Shown here: in pieces, positions 32,662-41,410 of the stretch | How positions within the stretch are numbered: the first letter of the stretch is position 1 | How the letters are laid out: each line of letters begins with the position of its first letter | Origin: Candidatus Gastranaerophilales bacterium | GTDB taxonomy: Bacteria; Cyanobacteriota; Vampirovibrionia; Gastranaerophilales; Gastranaerophilaceae | Length of the DNA stretch: 64,000 nucleotides | Direction of reading: 5' to 3' | Assembly (NCBI GenBank): GCA_944322725.1 | Contig: CALUPU010000003.1 | Location: 124,001 to 188,000, forward strand | The notes under the pieces: generated by a model | The model's input: only the letters and a program-made list of their open reading frames with translations | What the model was told of the DNA's origin: nothing | Database searches by the model: none | Position numbers and translations under genes: made by a program

Positions 32662-32943
32662 TTACTTCCTTTTAGCTGTTTTGTCTTGACCTGCATGGCC
32701 TCTGAATAACCTTGTAGGTGCAAATTCACCTAATTTATGACCAACCATTTGTTCTGTAACATAAACCGGTACGTGGCTTTTGCCGTTGTGAACAGCAATT
32801 GTGTGACCCAGCATATCAGGTACAATCATTGATGCTCTTGACCAAGTTTTAATTACTTTTTTCTCTCCAGCTTCGTTCATTTTAGCGATTTTCTTCTGAA
32901 GTGATTCTTGTACAAATGGACCTTTTTTTAGCGAACGAGCCAT
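32662..32943 (-). CDS. rpsS: Ribosomal protein S19 (uS19)
   Basis: A 93-residue 30S head protein near the A-site finger. [18 protein letters not shown] opens it, and the signature is [20 protein letters not shown] followed by RLFRGH. The C-terminal tail (GQDKTAKRK) is basic as usual. A 3-nt gap to rplV, 18 nt after rplB. Confidence 0.98.
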   Translation of the reverse strand: MARSLKKGPFVQESLQKKIAKMNEAGEKKVIKTWSRASMIVPDMLGHTIAVHNGKSHVPVYVTEQMVGHKLGEFAPTRLFRGHAGQDKTAKRK

Positions 32944-32961
32944 TCATTATCTCCTTACTTA

Positions 32962-33789
32962 TTAACGTTTTCTGCCTCTGACAATATACTTATCAGAATG
33001 TTTATTAGATTTTCTAGTTTTGTAACCAAGAGCCGGTTTGCCCCATGGAGTTTTCGGGTGTCCGCCGGGACCTGTTTTACCTTCACCACCACCGTGAGGG
33101 TGATCGCAAGGGTTCATTGTTACACCGCGGACAGTAGGTCTGATACCCATGTATCTTTTACGACCTGCTTTACCGATTTTCATGTTTTTCTGTTCAGCGT
33201 TGCCTAAAACACCGATTGTAGCCAAACATTCTTTTCTAATCATTCTCATTTCTGAACTCGGTAATTTGATAGTTACGTAGTTGCCTTCTTTAGCCATTAA
33301 CTGTGCAGCAGCACCTGCTGTTCTGACCAATTTAGCACCGCGTCCCGGTATCATTTCCACGTTGTGAACCATTGTACCTAACGGAATCATTTCCAAAGGT
33401 AATGCGTTACCTGTAATAATATCTGCGTTAGGGCCTGAAACAATAGTGTCGCCTACGTTTAAGTTTTGAGGTGTTAAGATATATCTTTTTTCACCATCAG
33501 CGTAGAACACTAATGATATTCTTACGTTTCTGTTCGGATCGTACTCGATAGTTTTTACAACGCCGGGAACTCCGAATTTTTCACGTTTGAAGTCAATAAC
33601 ACGGTAAGCTTTTTTTACACCGCCGCCTTTGTGACGACATGTAATTCTGCCTGTATTATTTCTTCCAGCTGTTTTTCTTATAGGCTTCAACAGGGACTTT
33701 TCAGGTTTTGATGTAGTGATTTCAGCAAAATCACTCTTTGTCATACCTCTTTGTCCAGGTGAAGTTGGATTTATTTTCTTTATACCCAT
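32962..33789 (-). CDS. rplB: Ribosomal protein L2 (uL2)
   Basis: A 275-residue core 50S protein required for subunit joining and peptidyl transfer. Conserved segments: [20 protein letters not shown] (45-64), [19 protein letters not shown] and [19 protein letters not shown], which holds the functionally important His. Upstream is a 148-nt spacer with a strong hairpin. Confidence 0.98.
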   Translation of the reverse strand: MGIKKINPTSPGQRGMTKSDFAEITTSKPEKSLLKPIRKTAGRNNTGRITCRHKGGGVKKAYRVIDFKREKFGVPGVVKTIEYDPNRNVRISLVFYADGEKRYILTPQNLNVGDTIVSGPNADIITGNALPLEMIPLGTMVHNVEMIPGRGAKLVRTAGAAAQLMAKEGNYVTIKLPSSEMRMIRKECLATIGVLGNAEQKNMKIGKAGRKRYMGIRPTVRGVTMNPCDHPHGGGEGKTGPGGHPKTPWGKPALGYKTRKSNKHSDKYIVRGRKR

Positions 33790-33894
33790 TTTCTTTTGCT
33801 CCTGTTTCTTGGGATTTGCACAGCCATCGGATTTTATCCACCGCTATGCATACTTATTACATTCATCTTGTTTGCTCGCGATTAACGGCGTTTC

Positions 33895-33916
33895 GGTCTT
33901 AGAGGTCTCTAAGACC
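33895..33916 (-). other. Tight hairpin in rplW-rplB spacer
   Basis: A 10-bp perfect stem GGTCTTAGAG / CTCTAAGACC with only 2 nt between arms (a 4-nt loop if the last pair opens), 21 nt after the rplW stop. Outer arms GTTTGC and GCAAAC extend it. No T run follows, so it is a processing or stability element rather than a terminator. Confidence 0.5.
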
Positions 33917-33937
33917 TCCAGCCTCAGCTCGCAAACG

Positions 33938-34246
33938 CTATGCACCAACTAATTCTTCAATCGGGTCGCCTTCGATAGTAACGATTGCTTTTTTACCAGA
34001 TTGAGTTCTGCCTGCACAATAGCCTACTCTTTTTGCTTTAGAAGGCATATACACAGTGTTTACGCTTTTAACTTTTCTGCCAGGGAAAGCCAGTTCGACA
34101 GCCTGAGCAATTTCAACTTTAGTAGCGTCTTTTACAACTTCAAAAGTGTATTGCTGTAAAGTAGTTGCTTCCATAGACTTTTCAGTGATGATAGGTCTTT
34201 TAATGATGTCGTACAGTCTTTCTGTATTGTTTTTCATGCTGCTCAT
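33938..34246 (-). CDS. rplW: Ribosomal protein L23 (uL23)
   Basis: A 102-residue exit-tunnel protein, docking site of trigger factor and SRP. LYDIIKRPIITEKSMEATTL (10-29) and VELAFPGRKVKSVNTVYMPS are typical. Its ATG overlaps the rplD stop, so it is translationally coupled. The long spacer after it holds a strong hairpin. Confidence 0.97.
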   Translation of the reverse strand: MSSMKNNTERLYDIIKRPIITEKSMEATTLQQYTFEVVKDATKVEIAQAVELAFPGRKVKSVNTVYMPSKAKRVGYCAGRTQSGKKAIVTIEGDPIEELVGA

Positions 34247-34881
34247 TATTTAGACAACCTTTCAGTAATTTCATTTATTGCTGCTTCTGTAATAATTACG
34301 TTATCAGCTTCTAACAAGTCTTTTACGTTCAAGTTAGAAGGTAAAATAATTCTTACATTTGGTAAATTTCTTGCGCTCAATTCAAGGTAAGCATTTTCTG
34401 CTGCTTTAACATCAGCGATGATTAAAATTTTACCTTCAACTTTAAGAGCTTTAAGAGTTTCAGCCATCAACTTAGTTTTAGGTTCATTGATTTCAGAGAA
34501 ATCTTTAACCAGAACTGTGTTGTCGATTCTAGCTGATAATGCTGATTTAAGAGCGAGTCTTCTTGCTTTTTGGGGCATTGCAAAACCATAGTCTCTTGGT
34601 TTGGGTCCAAAAATAACGCCGCCTCCTGCAAATAATGGTGAACGAAGAGAACCGGCTCTGGCTCTACCTGTACCTTTTTGTTTCCACGGCTTCTTGCCGC
34701 CGCCTGACACTTCTGCTCTTGTTTTTGTGCATGCACTGCCTGCTCTGCCATTGTTTAACTGACGTCTTAAAGCGAGGTGCATAACGTGCAAGTTAGGTTC
34801 AACGCCGAAGACTTTTTCGTCAAGAGCGATTTGTCCTACTGCACTTCCTTTTGTATTTAGTATTGAAACTTCTTTTGTCAT
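34246..34881 (-). CDS. rplD: Ribosomal protein L4 (uL4)
   Basis: A 211-residue protein; its extended loop lines the exit tunnel. Signature: TRAEVSGGGKKPWKQKGTGR, with RAGSLRSPLFAGGGVIFGPK following. In E. coli L4 represses the S10 operon through its leader; the 119-nt rpsJ leader here could be tested for this. 45 nt upstream of it is rplC. Confidence 0.97.
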   Translation of the reverse strand: MTKEVSILNTKGSAVGQIALDEKVFGVEPNLHVMHLALRRQLNNGRAGSACTKTRAEVSGGGKKPWKQKGTGRARAGSLRSPLFAGGGVIFGPKPRDYGFAMPQKARRLALKSALSARIDNTVLVKDFSEINEPKTKLMAETLKALKVEGKILIIADVKAAENAYLELSARNLPNVRIILPSNLNVKDLLEADNVIITEAAINEITERLSK

Positions 34882-34925
34882 TTTTCTTTAACCTCAATTA
34901 AATTTGTTATGTTAGGAAAATTCCG

Positions 34926-35597
34926 CTAGTTCCATTTAACTCTTGAAGGAACTACTGTAACCATTTTTCCTTCGGGTCCCGGTACTGAACCTTTAACCAG
35001 AAGAAGGTTGCTTTCTTTATCTACCTGAACAACTGTTAATTTTGTAATGGTTACTTTTTCATTTCCCATATTTCCGGCCATTCTTTTGCCTTTAATTACA
35101 CGGCTCGGAGTAGTACCTGCACCGATAGAACCGGGGGCTCTGTGGTTTTTAGAACCGTGACCCATAGGTCCTCTTGAGAAGTTCCATCTCTTAACGGTAC
35201 CCTGGAAACCTTTACCGACTGATTTTCCTGTAACGTCAACTTTTGCTACGTTTTCAAGAATTGATAAGTCGATTTGTTGTCCAACTTTATATTCAGAAGA
35301 GTTTTCAACTCTGAATTCCTGCAAATTTCTGAAGTTATCTAAGCCGTTTTTTGCAAAGTGACCGATTTGTGCTTTTGTTAAGTGTTTTTCTTTAGCGGGC
35401 TCAAAACCTACCTGAATTGCATTGTAACCGTCAGAATCAACGGTTTTAACCTGAGTAACTGTCAACGGGTCAACTTTGATAACTGTTACAGGAATTGCCA
35501 GTCCTTGTTCGTCAAAGACCTGTGTCATTCCTAATTTTTTACCAACAACGCCTAATCTGTTTTTGGATTTAGACGCATTTTTAGCGTTTGTAGTCAT
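34926..35597 (-). CDS. rplC: Ribosomal protein L3 (uL3)
   Basis: A 223-residue early assembly protein; its loop reaches the peptidyl transferase centre. Conserved: GVVGKKLGMTQVFDEQGLAI (18-37), GPMGHGSKNHRAPGSIGAGT and KRMAGNMGNEKVTITKL. The N-terminus (TTNAKNASKSKN) is a short basic extension. The 278-nt spacer before it contains repeat copy C and otherwise nothing coding. Confidence 0.97.
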   Translation of the reverse strand: MTTNAKNASKSKNRLGVVGKKLGMTQVFDEQGLAIPVTVIKVDPLTVTQVKTVDSDGYNAIQVGFEPAKEKHLTKAQIGHFAKNGLDNFRNLQEFRVENSSEYKVGQQIDLSILENVAKVDVTGKSVGKGFQGTVKRWNFSRGPMGHGSKNHRAPGSIGAGTTPSRVIKGKRMAGNMGNEKVTITKLTVVQVDKESNLLLVKGSVPGPEGKMVTVVPSRVKWN

Positions 35598-35752
35598 ATC
35601 TACCTTTCTCCTTGTGAGCGCTACTTGTGTTACTTGTGAGCGGATGTCCCTGCCGCTTCTTTTTTGTTACGGACTGTAGATCACATTAAATCTTATTCAA
35701 TTGTTAATGTGTTATTAGTTTCGGATTTCTTAACCCTTGTTTTTGAAGTCTT

Positions 35753-35875
35753 ATCCGCCTGTCAAATCTAAGATTTGTTCGTTCCGTTAACTTCGTTAAC
35801 TCCACAACGGCGGCTTGGAACGGTTTCAGCTTTTCGGTCTTTCAGTCCTGAAAGCCTTAAAAGCTTTCACACACC
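35753..35875 (-). repeat. Structured intergenic repeat, copy C (after rpsJ)
   Basis: Begins right at the rpsJ stop. Same core as copies A and B: CCGCC (35809-35813) with GGCGG (35755-35759), inner GTTAACGAAGTTAAC and CAAATCTTAGATTTG. The first hairpin has a different sequence (CTTTCAGGACTGAAAG inside AAGCTTTT...AAAAGCT) but the same position, so structure is kept while sequence changes. Confidence 0.75.
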
Positions 35876-36196
35876 TTATAACTTAACCTCTATATCAACA
35901 CCTGCAGGTAAATCCATTCTGCTTAACTCTTCAGTTGTCTGTTGAGTCGGGTCATAGATGTCGATAATTCTTTTGTGGATTCTCATTTCAAAATGTTCTC
36001 TTGACTTTTTGTCAACGTGAGGTGATCTTAAAACGCAATACAATCTTCTTTTTGTAGGAAGAGGAATAGGACCTGCAACCTTAGCATCAGTTCTTTTTGC
36101 TGTTTCAACAATTTTTTCTGCTGAAACATCAATAAGTTTATGATCATATGCTTTTAAGCAAACTCTGATTCTTTGTCTCTTTTGAGATGTACTCAT
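35876..36196 (-). CDS. rpsJ: Ribosomal protein S10 (uS10)
   Basis: A 106-residue 30S protein that also joins NusB in antitermination. [20 protein letters not shown] (7-26) and the signature [20 protein letters not shown]. It heads the S10 operon; in many Cyanobacteria rpsJ sits with tufA instead, so this arrangement is the general bacterial one. An AAGGAAG site precedes the ATG. Confidence 0.98.
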   Translation of the reverse strand: MSTSQKRQRIRVCLKAYDHKLIDVSAEKIVETAKRTDAKVAGPIPLPTKRRLYCVLRSPHVDKKSREHFEMRIHKRIIDIYDPTQQTTEELSRMDLPAGVDIEVKL

Positions 36197-36321
36197 TTGT
36201 TATACTTCCTTTGCTTTACTTATTGATTGCTTATTTATAACCTGCCGGGGAGAATGCATATTGATGGCTTTTAGGTAAACTTCACACATTTATGCACCTA
36301 GCCGGCTAGTGTATTAACTAC

Positions 36322-36348
36322 CTTATATTAAACATATTTGCTCGTCAA
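36322..36348 (-). promoter_or_regulatory. Candidate S10-operon promoter
   Basis: On the minus strand: TTGACG (36343-36348) and TATAAG (36322-36327) with a 15-nt spacer, shorter than ideal. A 12-bp palindrome CTAGCCGGCTAG (36298-36309) lies just inside the predicted leader of about 119 nt. Confidence 0.4.
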
Positions 36349-36432
36349 CAGTATTTTTTATGCTTTTTCGACAAAGTTATAAAATTTTACAAAAGTTTAT
36401 AAAAAATTATTGCAATATAATTTATTTTTTCA

Positions 36433-36461
36433 TTGCGAAAGACAAAATTATTAATTATAAT
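36433..36461 (+). promoter_or_regulatory. Promoter predicting a leaderless cyclase-like gene
   Basis: TTGCGA (36433-36438), a 17-nt spacer, TATAAT (36456-36461), then six bases to the ATG at 36468. No ribosome site is present. Confidence 0.65.
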
Positions 36462-36467
36462 ACCCCT

Positions 36468-38576
36468 ATGAATTTTAAAGTTGAGTATATAAATAAATTA
36501 AAAATTACAATAACAACATTTTTGATTATTTTATTATTCCTTTTTGCTTACTTTTTCAAAGATGTATTTAACTATTTTGAAAATAAATTCATTGATTTTC
36601 GAAGCTATTTGAGCACTGACGGCGGGCTGTACAAACATAAATTTAAACACGCCGATGAAAATATTATTATTCTCTCGGTTAATGATTTAACCCAGTACGA
36701 AGCTTCACATTCCTCGGAACTAAATCTTACGCGCTGGCCATGGTCTCGTGTTGTATGGGCTAAAGTAATAAACTTTTTGGAAGCACAAAAGCCCAAGGTG
36801 CTTATTGTAGATTTGAATTTCTCAAACTATGAGGATTTATCCAGAAATTATACTTCACCTGACATGGTTCTGGCTGATACAATCGGGTACTATGATAATA
36901 TAGTTCTTGCAACTGCATTAAGAACGCCTTTTTCTGAAACGGAAAATGTTGACCCCGCAAAAATTCTTGATAACTTTGAAAACCCATATAATCCTGCAAG
37001 CAACACATTGAATATGTATATAGACAACAAGCTTATTGATAAAAACATTGCATATTTTTCACACACGCCAATACCAAATATTTTTACAAACAGCACAACA
37101 ATGGGTGTAACAAATCTTGTCACTTCAAAGAATAAAGAAACAAACATCCGATACTCCCAGCCCGTATACAAGCTTATTAAAGGCAACAAAGAGTATTACA
37201 TACCTTCTATAGCTCTTGGTGCATTGCTAAAAAAAGAAGGTATCGGCAAATTAGCGGAAGAAATACCTATTGAAAACAACATTCTAAAAATAGGAAAGCA
37301 CAGAATTCGTCTTGATGATAACGGGCAAGTACTTATAAACTGGCACGCTCACGGCAATGCATACACAGATATTCCGATAAATTCAATACTTTTGAGTATG
37401 GTAAGAGGCACAAATTATTTTGAATATGACAACAAAAAATTTCCGCTTAATTTCTTTAAGGACAAAATAGTAATTATTGCACAAACGCAGACAGGTATTG
37501 AAACACACAATACACCGGTGGCAAAAGACCTTGCTGATGCACAGATAAAGGCAACAATTATTGACAATTACATCAATGACTCAGACATAACAAACCACTG
37601 CAAAAGACCGTTTTTAAAGCATATAACGCCATATAAAGGAATAATACTGACATGCCTTTTCTGTTTTGCTGTAATTATTGTAATGTTAATTGCAACTAAT
37701 ATTCCTCTCGCATTTATTAACGGATTATTAATAATATTTATTTATATTATTTTAAGCGTATTATTATTCTGCCATCCTAAATACAGAATAATTATAGATA
37801 TGGCTCTTCCACTGTACTGGATTGGCTCGGTATTTTTAATTTCGTTTATTTTAAAACTTCACCACGAGTTCAAAAAGAAAAAGAAGATAGAAAGAATATT
37901 CGGCAACCTTGTTTCCGAAAAAGTATTAAAACAGCTTGTTACCAAACCTCACAGGCTTAATCTGAAATCAAAAGTTCAAAAAGTTACGGTAATGTCTTGC
38001 AACATATACAACAACCTGCAGATTTCAGAAGAACTTCCGCCTGAAAAATATGTGGAATTAATCAACAATATTTTTAATACGATTGAAAAAATAATATTCA
38101 AGTACAACGGAACAATTAATCGATTTGTCGGAAACTCAGTTCTTGTATACTGGGGATATCCGATTCATTCCAGAAAAGACAGTGAAAATGCAATCCGTGC
38201 AGCAATAGAAATTCAGCAAAAAATTGATGAATACAATGCAGGATTTAACAACATAAACTTTGAAGAATATGACGAACAGAACTTTGAAGAAAAAAATCCG
38301 GGTAAATATTCTATTAACGTCAAAATTGCAATCAACACAGGAGATGCTCTAATCGGGCAGATAGGTTCTTCGAGTGTATCTGATTTTACGGTACTTGGAG
38401 AAACTGTTGATGTTGTGGAAAGGATTGAAGCCGTCTGCAGCGAATTTGATAAAAATCTTATTGTCACGGAAAACACTCTTAACCAGCTAGATGAAAAAAT
38501 TCCGGCACAATACATCGGTCAGGTTCGTTTAAAGAATTCCGCTGAAAAAGTAAAAATATACGAGTTAAAAGTATAA
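36468..38576 (+). CDS. CHASE2 sensor with degenerate class III nucleotide cyclase domain
   Basis: 702 residues from the ATG at 36468; an upstream frame extension lacks support. One helix (13-32) precedes a CHASE2 sensory domain (FIDFRSYLSTDGG, then ENIIILSVNDLTQYE and RWPWSRVVWAKVINFL), followed by three helices (about 388-465). A class III cyclase homology domain spans about 500-700 (VTVMSCNI, NRFVGNSVLVYWG, DFTVLGETVDVVERIE). Both metal-binding aspartates are replaced by Asn: N512 in SCNI (usually ADI) and N556 in VGNS (usually GD). The transition-state Asn is Asp (VDVV). It is probably a noncatalytic sensor or effector rather than an active cyclase. Confidence 0.85.
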   Translation: MNFKVEYINKLKITITTFLIILLFLFAYFFKDVFNYFENKFIDFRSYLSTDGGLYKHKFKHADENIIILSVNDLTQYEASHSSELNLTRWPWSRVVWAKVINFLEAQKPKVLIVDLNFSNYEDLSRNYTSPDMVLADTIGYYDNIVLATALRTPFSETENVDPAKILDNFENPYNPASNTLNMYIDNKLIDKNIAYFSHTPIPNIFTNSTTMGVTNLVTSKNKETNIRYSQPVYKLIKGNKEYYIPSIALGALLKKEGIGKLAEEIPIENNILKIGKHRIRLDDNGQVLINWHAHGNAYTDIPINSILLSMVRGTNYFEYDNKKFPLNFFKDKIVIIAQTQTGIETHNTPVAKDLADAQIKATIIDNYINDSDITNHCKRPFLKHITPYKGIILTCLFCFAVIIVMLIATNIPLAFINGLLIIFIYIILSVLLFCHPKYRIIIDMALPLYWIGSVFLISFILKLHHEFKKKKKIERIFGNLVSEKVLKQLVTKPHRLNLKSKVQKVTVMSCNIYNNLQISEELPPEKYVELINNIFNTIEKIIFKYNGTINRFVGNSVLVYWGYPIHSRKDSENAIRAAIEIQQKIDEYNAGFNNINFEEYDEQNFEEKNPGKYSINVKIAINTGDALIGQIGSSSVSDFTVLGETVDVVERIEAVCSEFDKNLIVTENTLNQLDEKIPAQYIGQVRLKNSAEKVKIYELKV

Positions 38577-38577
38577 C

Positions 38578-39093
38578 GATAATATTTATTATGTAAAAAC
38601 CCCCGTACTTATTCCGGTCAGAAATTTTATTTCAAATCCGGATACTTCGCTTTTAGTCCAACTAATCTGTCTTACTCGTTCGCCTTAAACGGCATTACGG
38701 CTTCTGCCTTTGCATAAGCCTTCAGCCTCGGCTCACTCGCGCTCAACTACAGGCTCGCGAACTCGGTTGTTACACAGCCTCAGACACACTCGCCTTGAAG
38801 TTGTTTCGATAAGTTGTTAAATCTCTATACGGCAAGTAAAAACTTCGTTTTTAACTTTGCCTGCCTCTAAAAAAATAATAATTAATTATTTTTTTAGAGT
38901 TCTTGTATAAGATTTTCAATAAAACTTCTGACCTTAAACAAGAAAGCACAGGGTGTTTGTTTTTCATCGGAAGGCATAAGGTGTTTGCTTCGGAGTGACT
39001 TAAAATCCTACCCGCAAGGGCGGATTTTTCGGAACGAAGAAGTAAATTCCTTATGCCTCCTCAAAACAAACCTTTTACATAATAAATATTATC
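38578..39093. mobile_element. MITE-like element, copy 1 (516 bp)
   Basis: 21-bp perfect terminal inverted repeats (38578-38598 and 39073-39093) enclose 474 nt without a reading frame. Internal structure: a 15-bp-arm palindrome (38865-38899), a GGCAAG...CTTGCC-type hairpin (38831-38861) and a nested hairpin closed by GGCATAAGG / CCTTATGCC (38973-39057). The element is nearly identical to the copy at 46414-46913; this copy has about 20 extra nt around 38945-38970. Ends in AT/TA context suggest TA target sites. Confidence 0.8.
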
Positions 39094-39152
39094 AATATAT
39101 AGAATCTTCCATATTCAGAATGTTTCCCGTACAATTTGCATATTAAAAGAGG

Positions 39153-39158
39153 TATAAT
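39153..39158 (+). promoter_or_regulatory. -10 element of rqcH, leaderless or short-leader
   Basis: TATAAT ends six bases before the ATG at 39165. AGAGG overlapping it could also act as a ribosome site, spacing 13, if transcription starts further up. Confidence 0.4.
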
Positions 39159-39164
39159 AAGAAA

Positions 39165-40856
39165 ATGCTACAGCTTGATTCACTGCTTCTTGAAGCGTTT
39201 TACGAAGAAAATAAAGACTTTTTTATAAACGCACGTGTGCAAAAAATACAACAGCCCACACGACGTGAAATTGTTCTGCAATTAAGAAACAATGGTGAAA
39301 CTCGAAAATTATACATTAATATTAATCCCTCTTTTCATCACATCTGCTTTATGAGCAAAGAAAATGAACAAAGAAGGAATATAGAAATCCCCAAACAGCC
39401 TCCAATGTTTTGTATGCTTTTAAGAAAACATATGGAAGGTGCAAAGATTTTAAAAATTAATAAACCGGAATTTGAAAGAATCATCGAACTTACTTTTGAA
39501 AACTACAACGAACTGGGCGACAGAATCGAAGAATGCCTGTCTGTAGAGTTAATGGGCAAACACAGCAATATTGTGCTTTATAATACAGACAACAATATTA
39601 TCATAGGTTGCGCGCATAATATCGGAGAAGAAAAAAGCAAAGAAAGAGAACTCTCGGGCGGTCTGCCATATATTTATCCGCCAAAACAGAGCAAAAAGAA
39701 TCTTTTGCTGACACGATTTGATTGGTTCAAATCAGCGCTTTTAAAATCAGAAGAGCCGCTGAAAAAAGCAATTTCTGACAGATATTTTTCTTTATCACAG
39801 GCAATTGTTGAAGAAATCTGTACTCTAAAAAATATTGACCCTTTGCAAATTGCAAAAGAAATATCAGAAGAAAATATGCAGATTCTTTTTGTGCAGCTTC
39901 ATGAATTTCTTGAAGAAAAAAACAGAAATTACAGTGTGACAAACGACTTTTCAAAGTATTCCTGTTTAAAACAACTCGACATAGAGTATAAAAACATTAA
40001 CACAATGCTTGATGATTATTTTTCTTACAATATTGAGAAAAATCTTGTTTCTAATCTGAAAACAAATTTGAAAACAAAGATTAATAAAGAATTGAAAAAA
40101 CAAAAAAATACATTTCATAACCAGCAAAAACAGATTGATAAGCAGAAAAAAGCACAAATTTATATGACAAAAGGCAATTTGCTCACAGCAAATGCATATG
40201 CAATTTCTAAAGGTCAGCAGTCCGTAACTTTAACTGATTTTGAAACAAACAATCCTGTTGAAATACAGCTGGACGAAAATTTATCCGTAATAGAAAATGC
40301 ACAAAAATACTTTGCACTTTATAATAAAACAAAAAAAGCGTGTCAGATTGCACAGGAAATGTCGCAATCAACAGCAGAAGAAATCGAATATCTTAACCAG
40401 CTTCTTTATGATATTGAAGTCAGTGAAAATCTTACGGAATTAAAAGAAATAATGCAGGAGGTTGAACCTTCCGCTGCACCGTTGCAAAAGAAAAATAAAA
40501 AAGAAGAATCAATAAATATCACAAAACAGAAAATTGACGGTTTTACAGTTTATATCGGGAAAAATAACAAACAGAATGACTATCTGTATTCAAAAATTTC
40601 TTCCGGTGCTGATATGTGGTTTCATACGCTTAATACACCGGGCTCTCACATAATTGTAAAAGCAAAAAATTCCTCTCAGGTTTTAAAAGATGAAACCATA
40701 TTAAAAATAGCAAAACTCGCGAAACAGTACTCTTCTGCGAAAAACTCTTCAAAAGCAGCTGTAATTTATACTTTAAGAAAATATATCAAACGCCCGAATA
40801 ACACAAAATCAGGATTTGTTGTATACAAAAACGAAACAGAAATTGTAGTTGATTAG
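39165..40856 (+). CDS. rqcH: NFACT/RqcH ribosome quality control factor
   Basis: RqcH binds split 50S subunits with peptidyl-tRNA and adds alanine tails that mark stalled peptides for degradation. 563 residues: NFACT-N (1-180, with SFHHICFMS), helix-hairpin-helix and coiled-coil middle (240-400), and NFACT-R (about 460-563) with GKNNKQNDYLYSKISSGADM followed by WFHTLNTPGSHIIVK. Leaderless or short-leader start (see 39153). Convergent with the FlaG-like gene, overlapping by 4 nt. It follows MITE copy 1. Confidence 0.92.
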   Translation: MLQLDSLLLEAFYEENKDFFINARVQKIQQPTRREIVLQLRNNGETRKLYININPSFHHICFMSKENEQRRNIEIPKQPPMFCMLLRKHMEGAKILKINKPEFERIIELTFENYNELGDRIEECLSVELMGKHSNIVLYNTDNNIIIGCAHNIGEEKSKERELSGGLPYIYPPKQSKKNLLLTRFDWFKSALLKSEEPLKKAISDRYFSLSQAIVEEICTLKNIDPLQIAKEISEENMQILFVQLHEFLEEKNRNYSVTNDFSKYSCLKQLDIEYKNINTMLDDYFSYNIEKNLVSNLKTNLKTKINKELKKQKNTFHNQQKQIDKQKKAQIYMTKGNLLTANAYAISKGQQSVTLTDFETNNPVEIQLDENLSVIENAQKYFALYNKTKKACQIAQEMSQSTAEEIEYLNQLLYDIEVSENLTELKEIMQEVEPSAAPLQKKNKKEESINITKQKIDGFTVYIGKNNKQNDYLYSKISSGADMWFHTLNTPGSHIIVKAKNSSQVLKDETILKIAKLAKQYSSAKNSSKAAVIYTLRKYIKRPNNTKSGFVVYKNETEIVVD

Positions 40857-41314
40857 ACTTCTTTGTTTACAAAAATACCCGGGGCTTTTGAAATATGTAA
40901 AAGAGTGTTTGAAGCATCTTCCGGAGAAATTGTTTTGACAACTTCATTTGTATCAGAATCCCAAACCTCTATCATACCCTCATCATTCATTTTAAAATGA
41001 TATTGAGAGCCTTCCTCATCAGAATCATCATCAACAGAAATCTGCTCTGCCTGTGATTGAGAAGAATCATCTTCTTGAGAGTCCTGATTTTCTTCTTCCT
41101 GTTCTTTTGGTTCACCGACAAAAGGGATTGTACCGTTAAACGCAGCATCGGGGTCTTTGCGTCCTGCTTTTTCTTTTTTACCTACTCCGTCAACATCGGC
41201 TATTTGATTTTCCAGAGCCTGCTTTGCTGTTGCTTCCGCTTCACTTGCAAGCTGAGAAGAATTCATATTCCTGTTTAAGCCCAAATTCGACATTGAAAAT
41301 CCGTCTATACCCAC
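40853..41314 (-). CDS. FlaG-like C-terminal domain on an acidic orphan
   Basis: 153 residues. An N-terminal segment rich in Asn/Ser/Ala (GFSMSNLGLNRNMNSSQLAS) and a helix QLASEAEATAKQALENQIAD are followed by an acidic, Gln/Ser-rich disordered stretch (66-102). Residues 104-150 (YHFKMNDEGMIEVWDSDTNE, then VVKTISPEDAS) follow the FlaG domain: strand-turn-strand with xVxDxxTxEVVKxIxPE and a terminal helix. FlaG modulates flagellar filaments, but no flagellin is in the window. GTG start after AGAGG. Convergent with rqcH. Confidence 0.55.
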   Translation of the reverse strand: MGIDGFSMSNLGLNRNMNSSQLASEAEATAKQALENQIADVDGVGKKEKAGRKDPDAAFNGTIPFVGEPKEQEEENQDSQEDDSSQSQAEQISVDDDSDEEGSQYHFKMNDEGMIEVWDSDTNEVVKTISPEDASNTLLHISKAPGIFVNKEV

Positions 41315-41410
41315 AGCTGCCTCTTCTTAATATTTTGCGTAACCTTAAATATAATGATATTATAATATATAATTTGATAAAGAGAAATAGTTGGTATTGT
41401 GGAGTCCATA

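Noticed and set aside
38578-39164. Searched the long gap after the cyclase-like gene for coding sequence or tRNA.
   Set aside because: No open frame above noise; the gap is a MITE-like repeat with hairpins.
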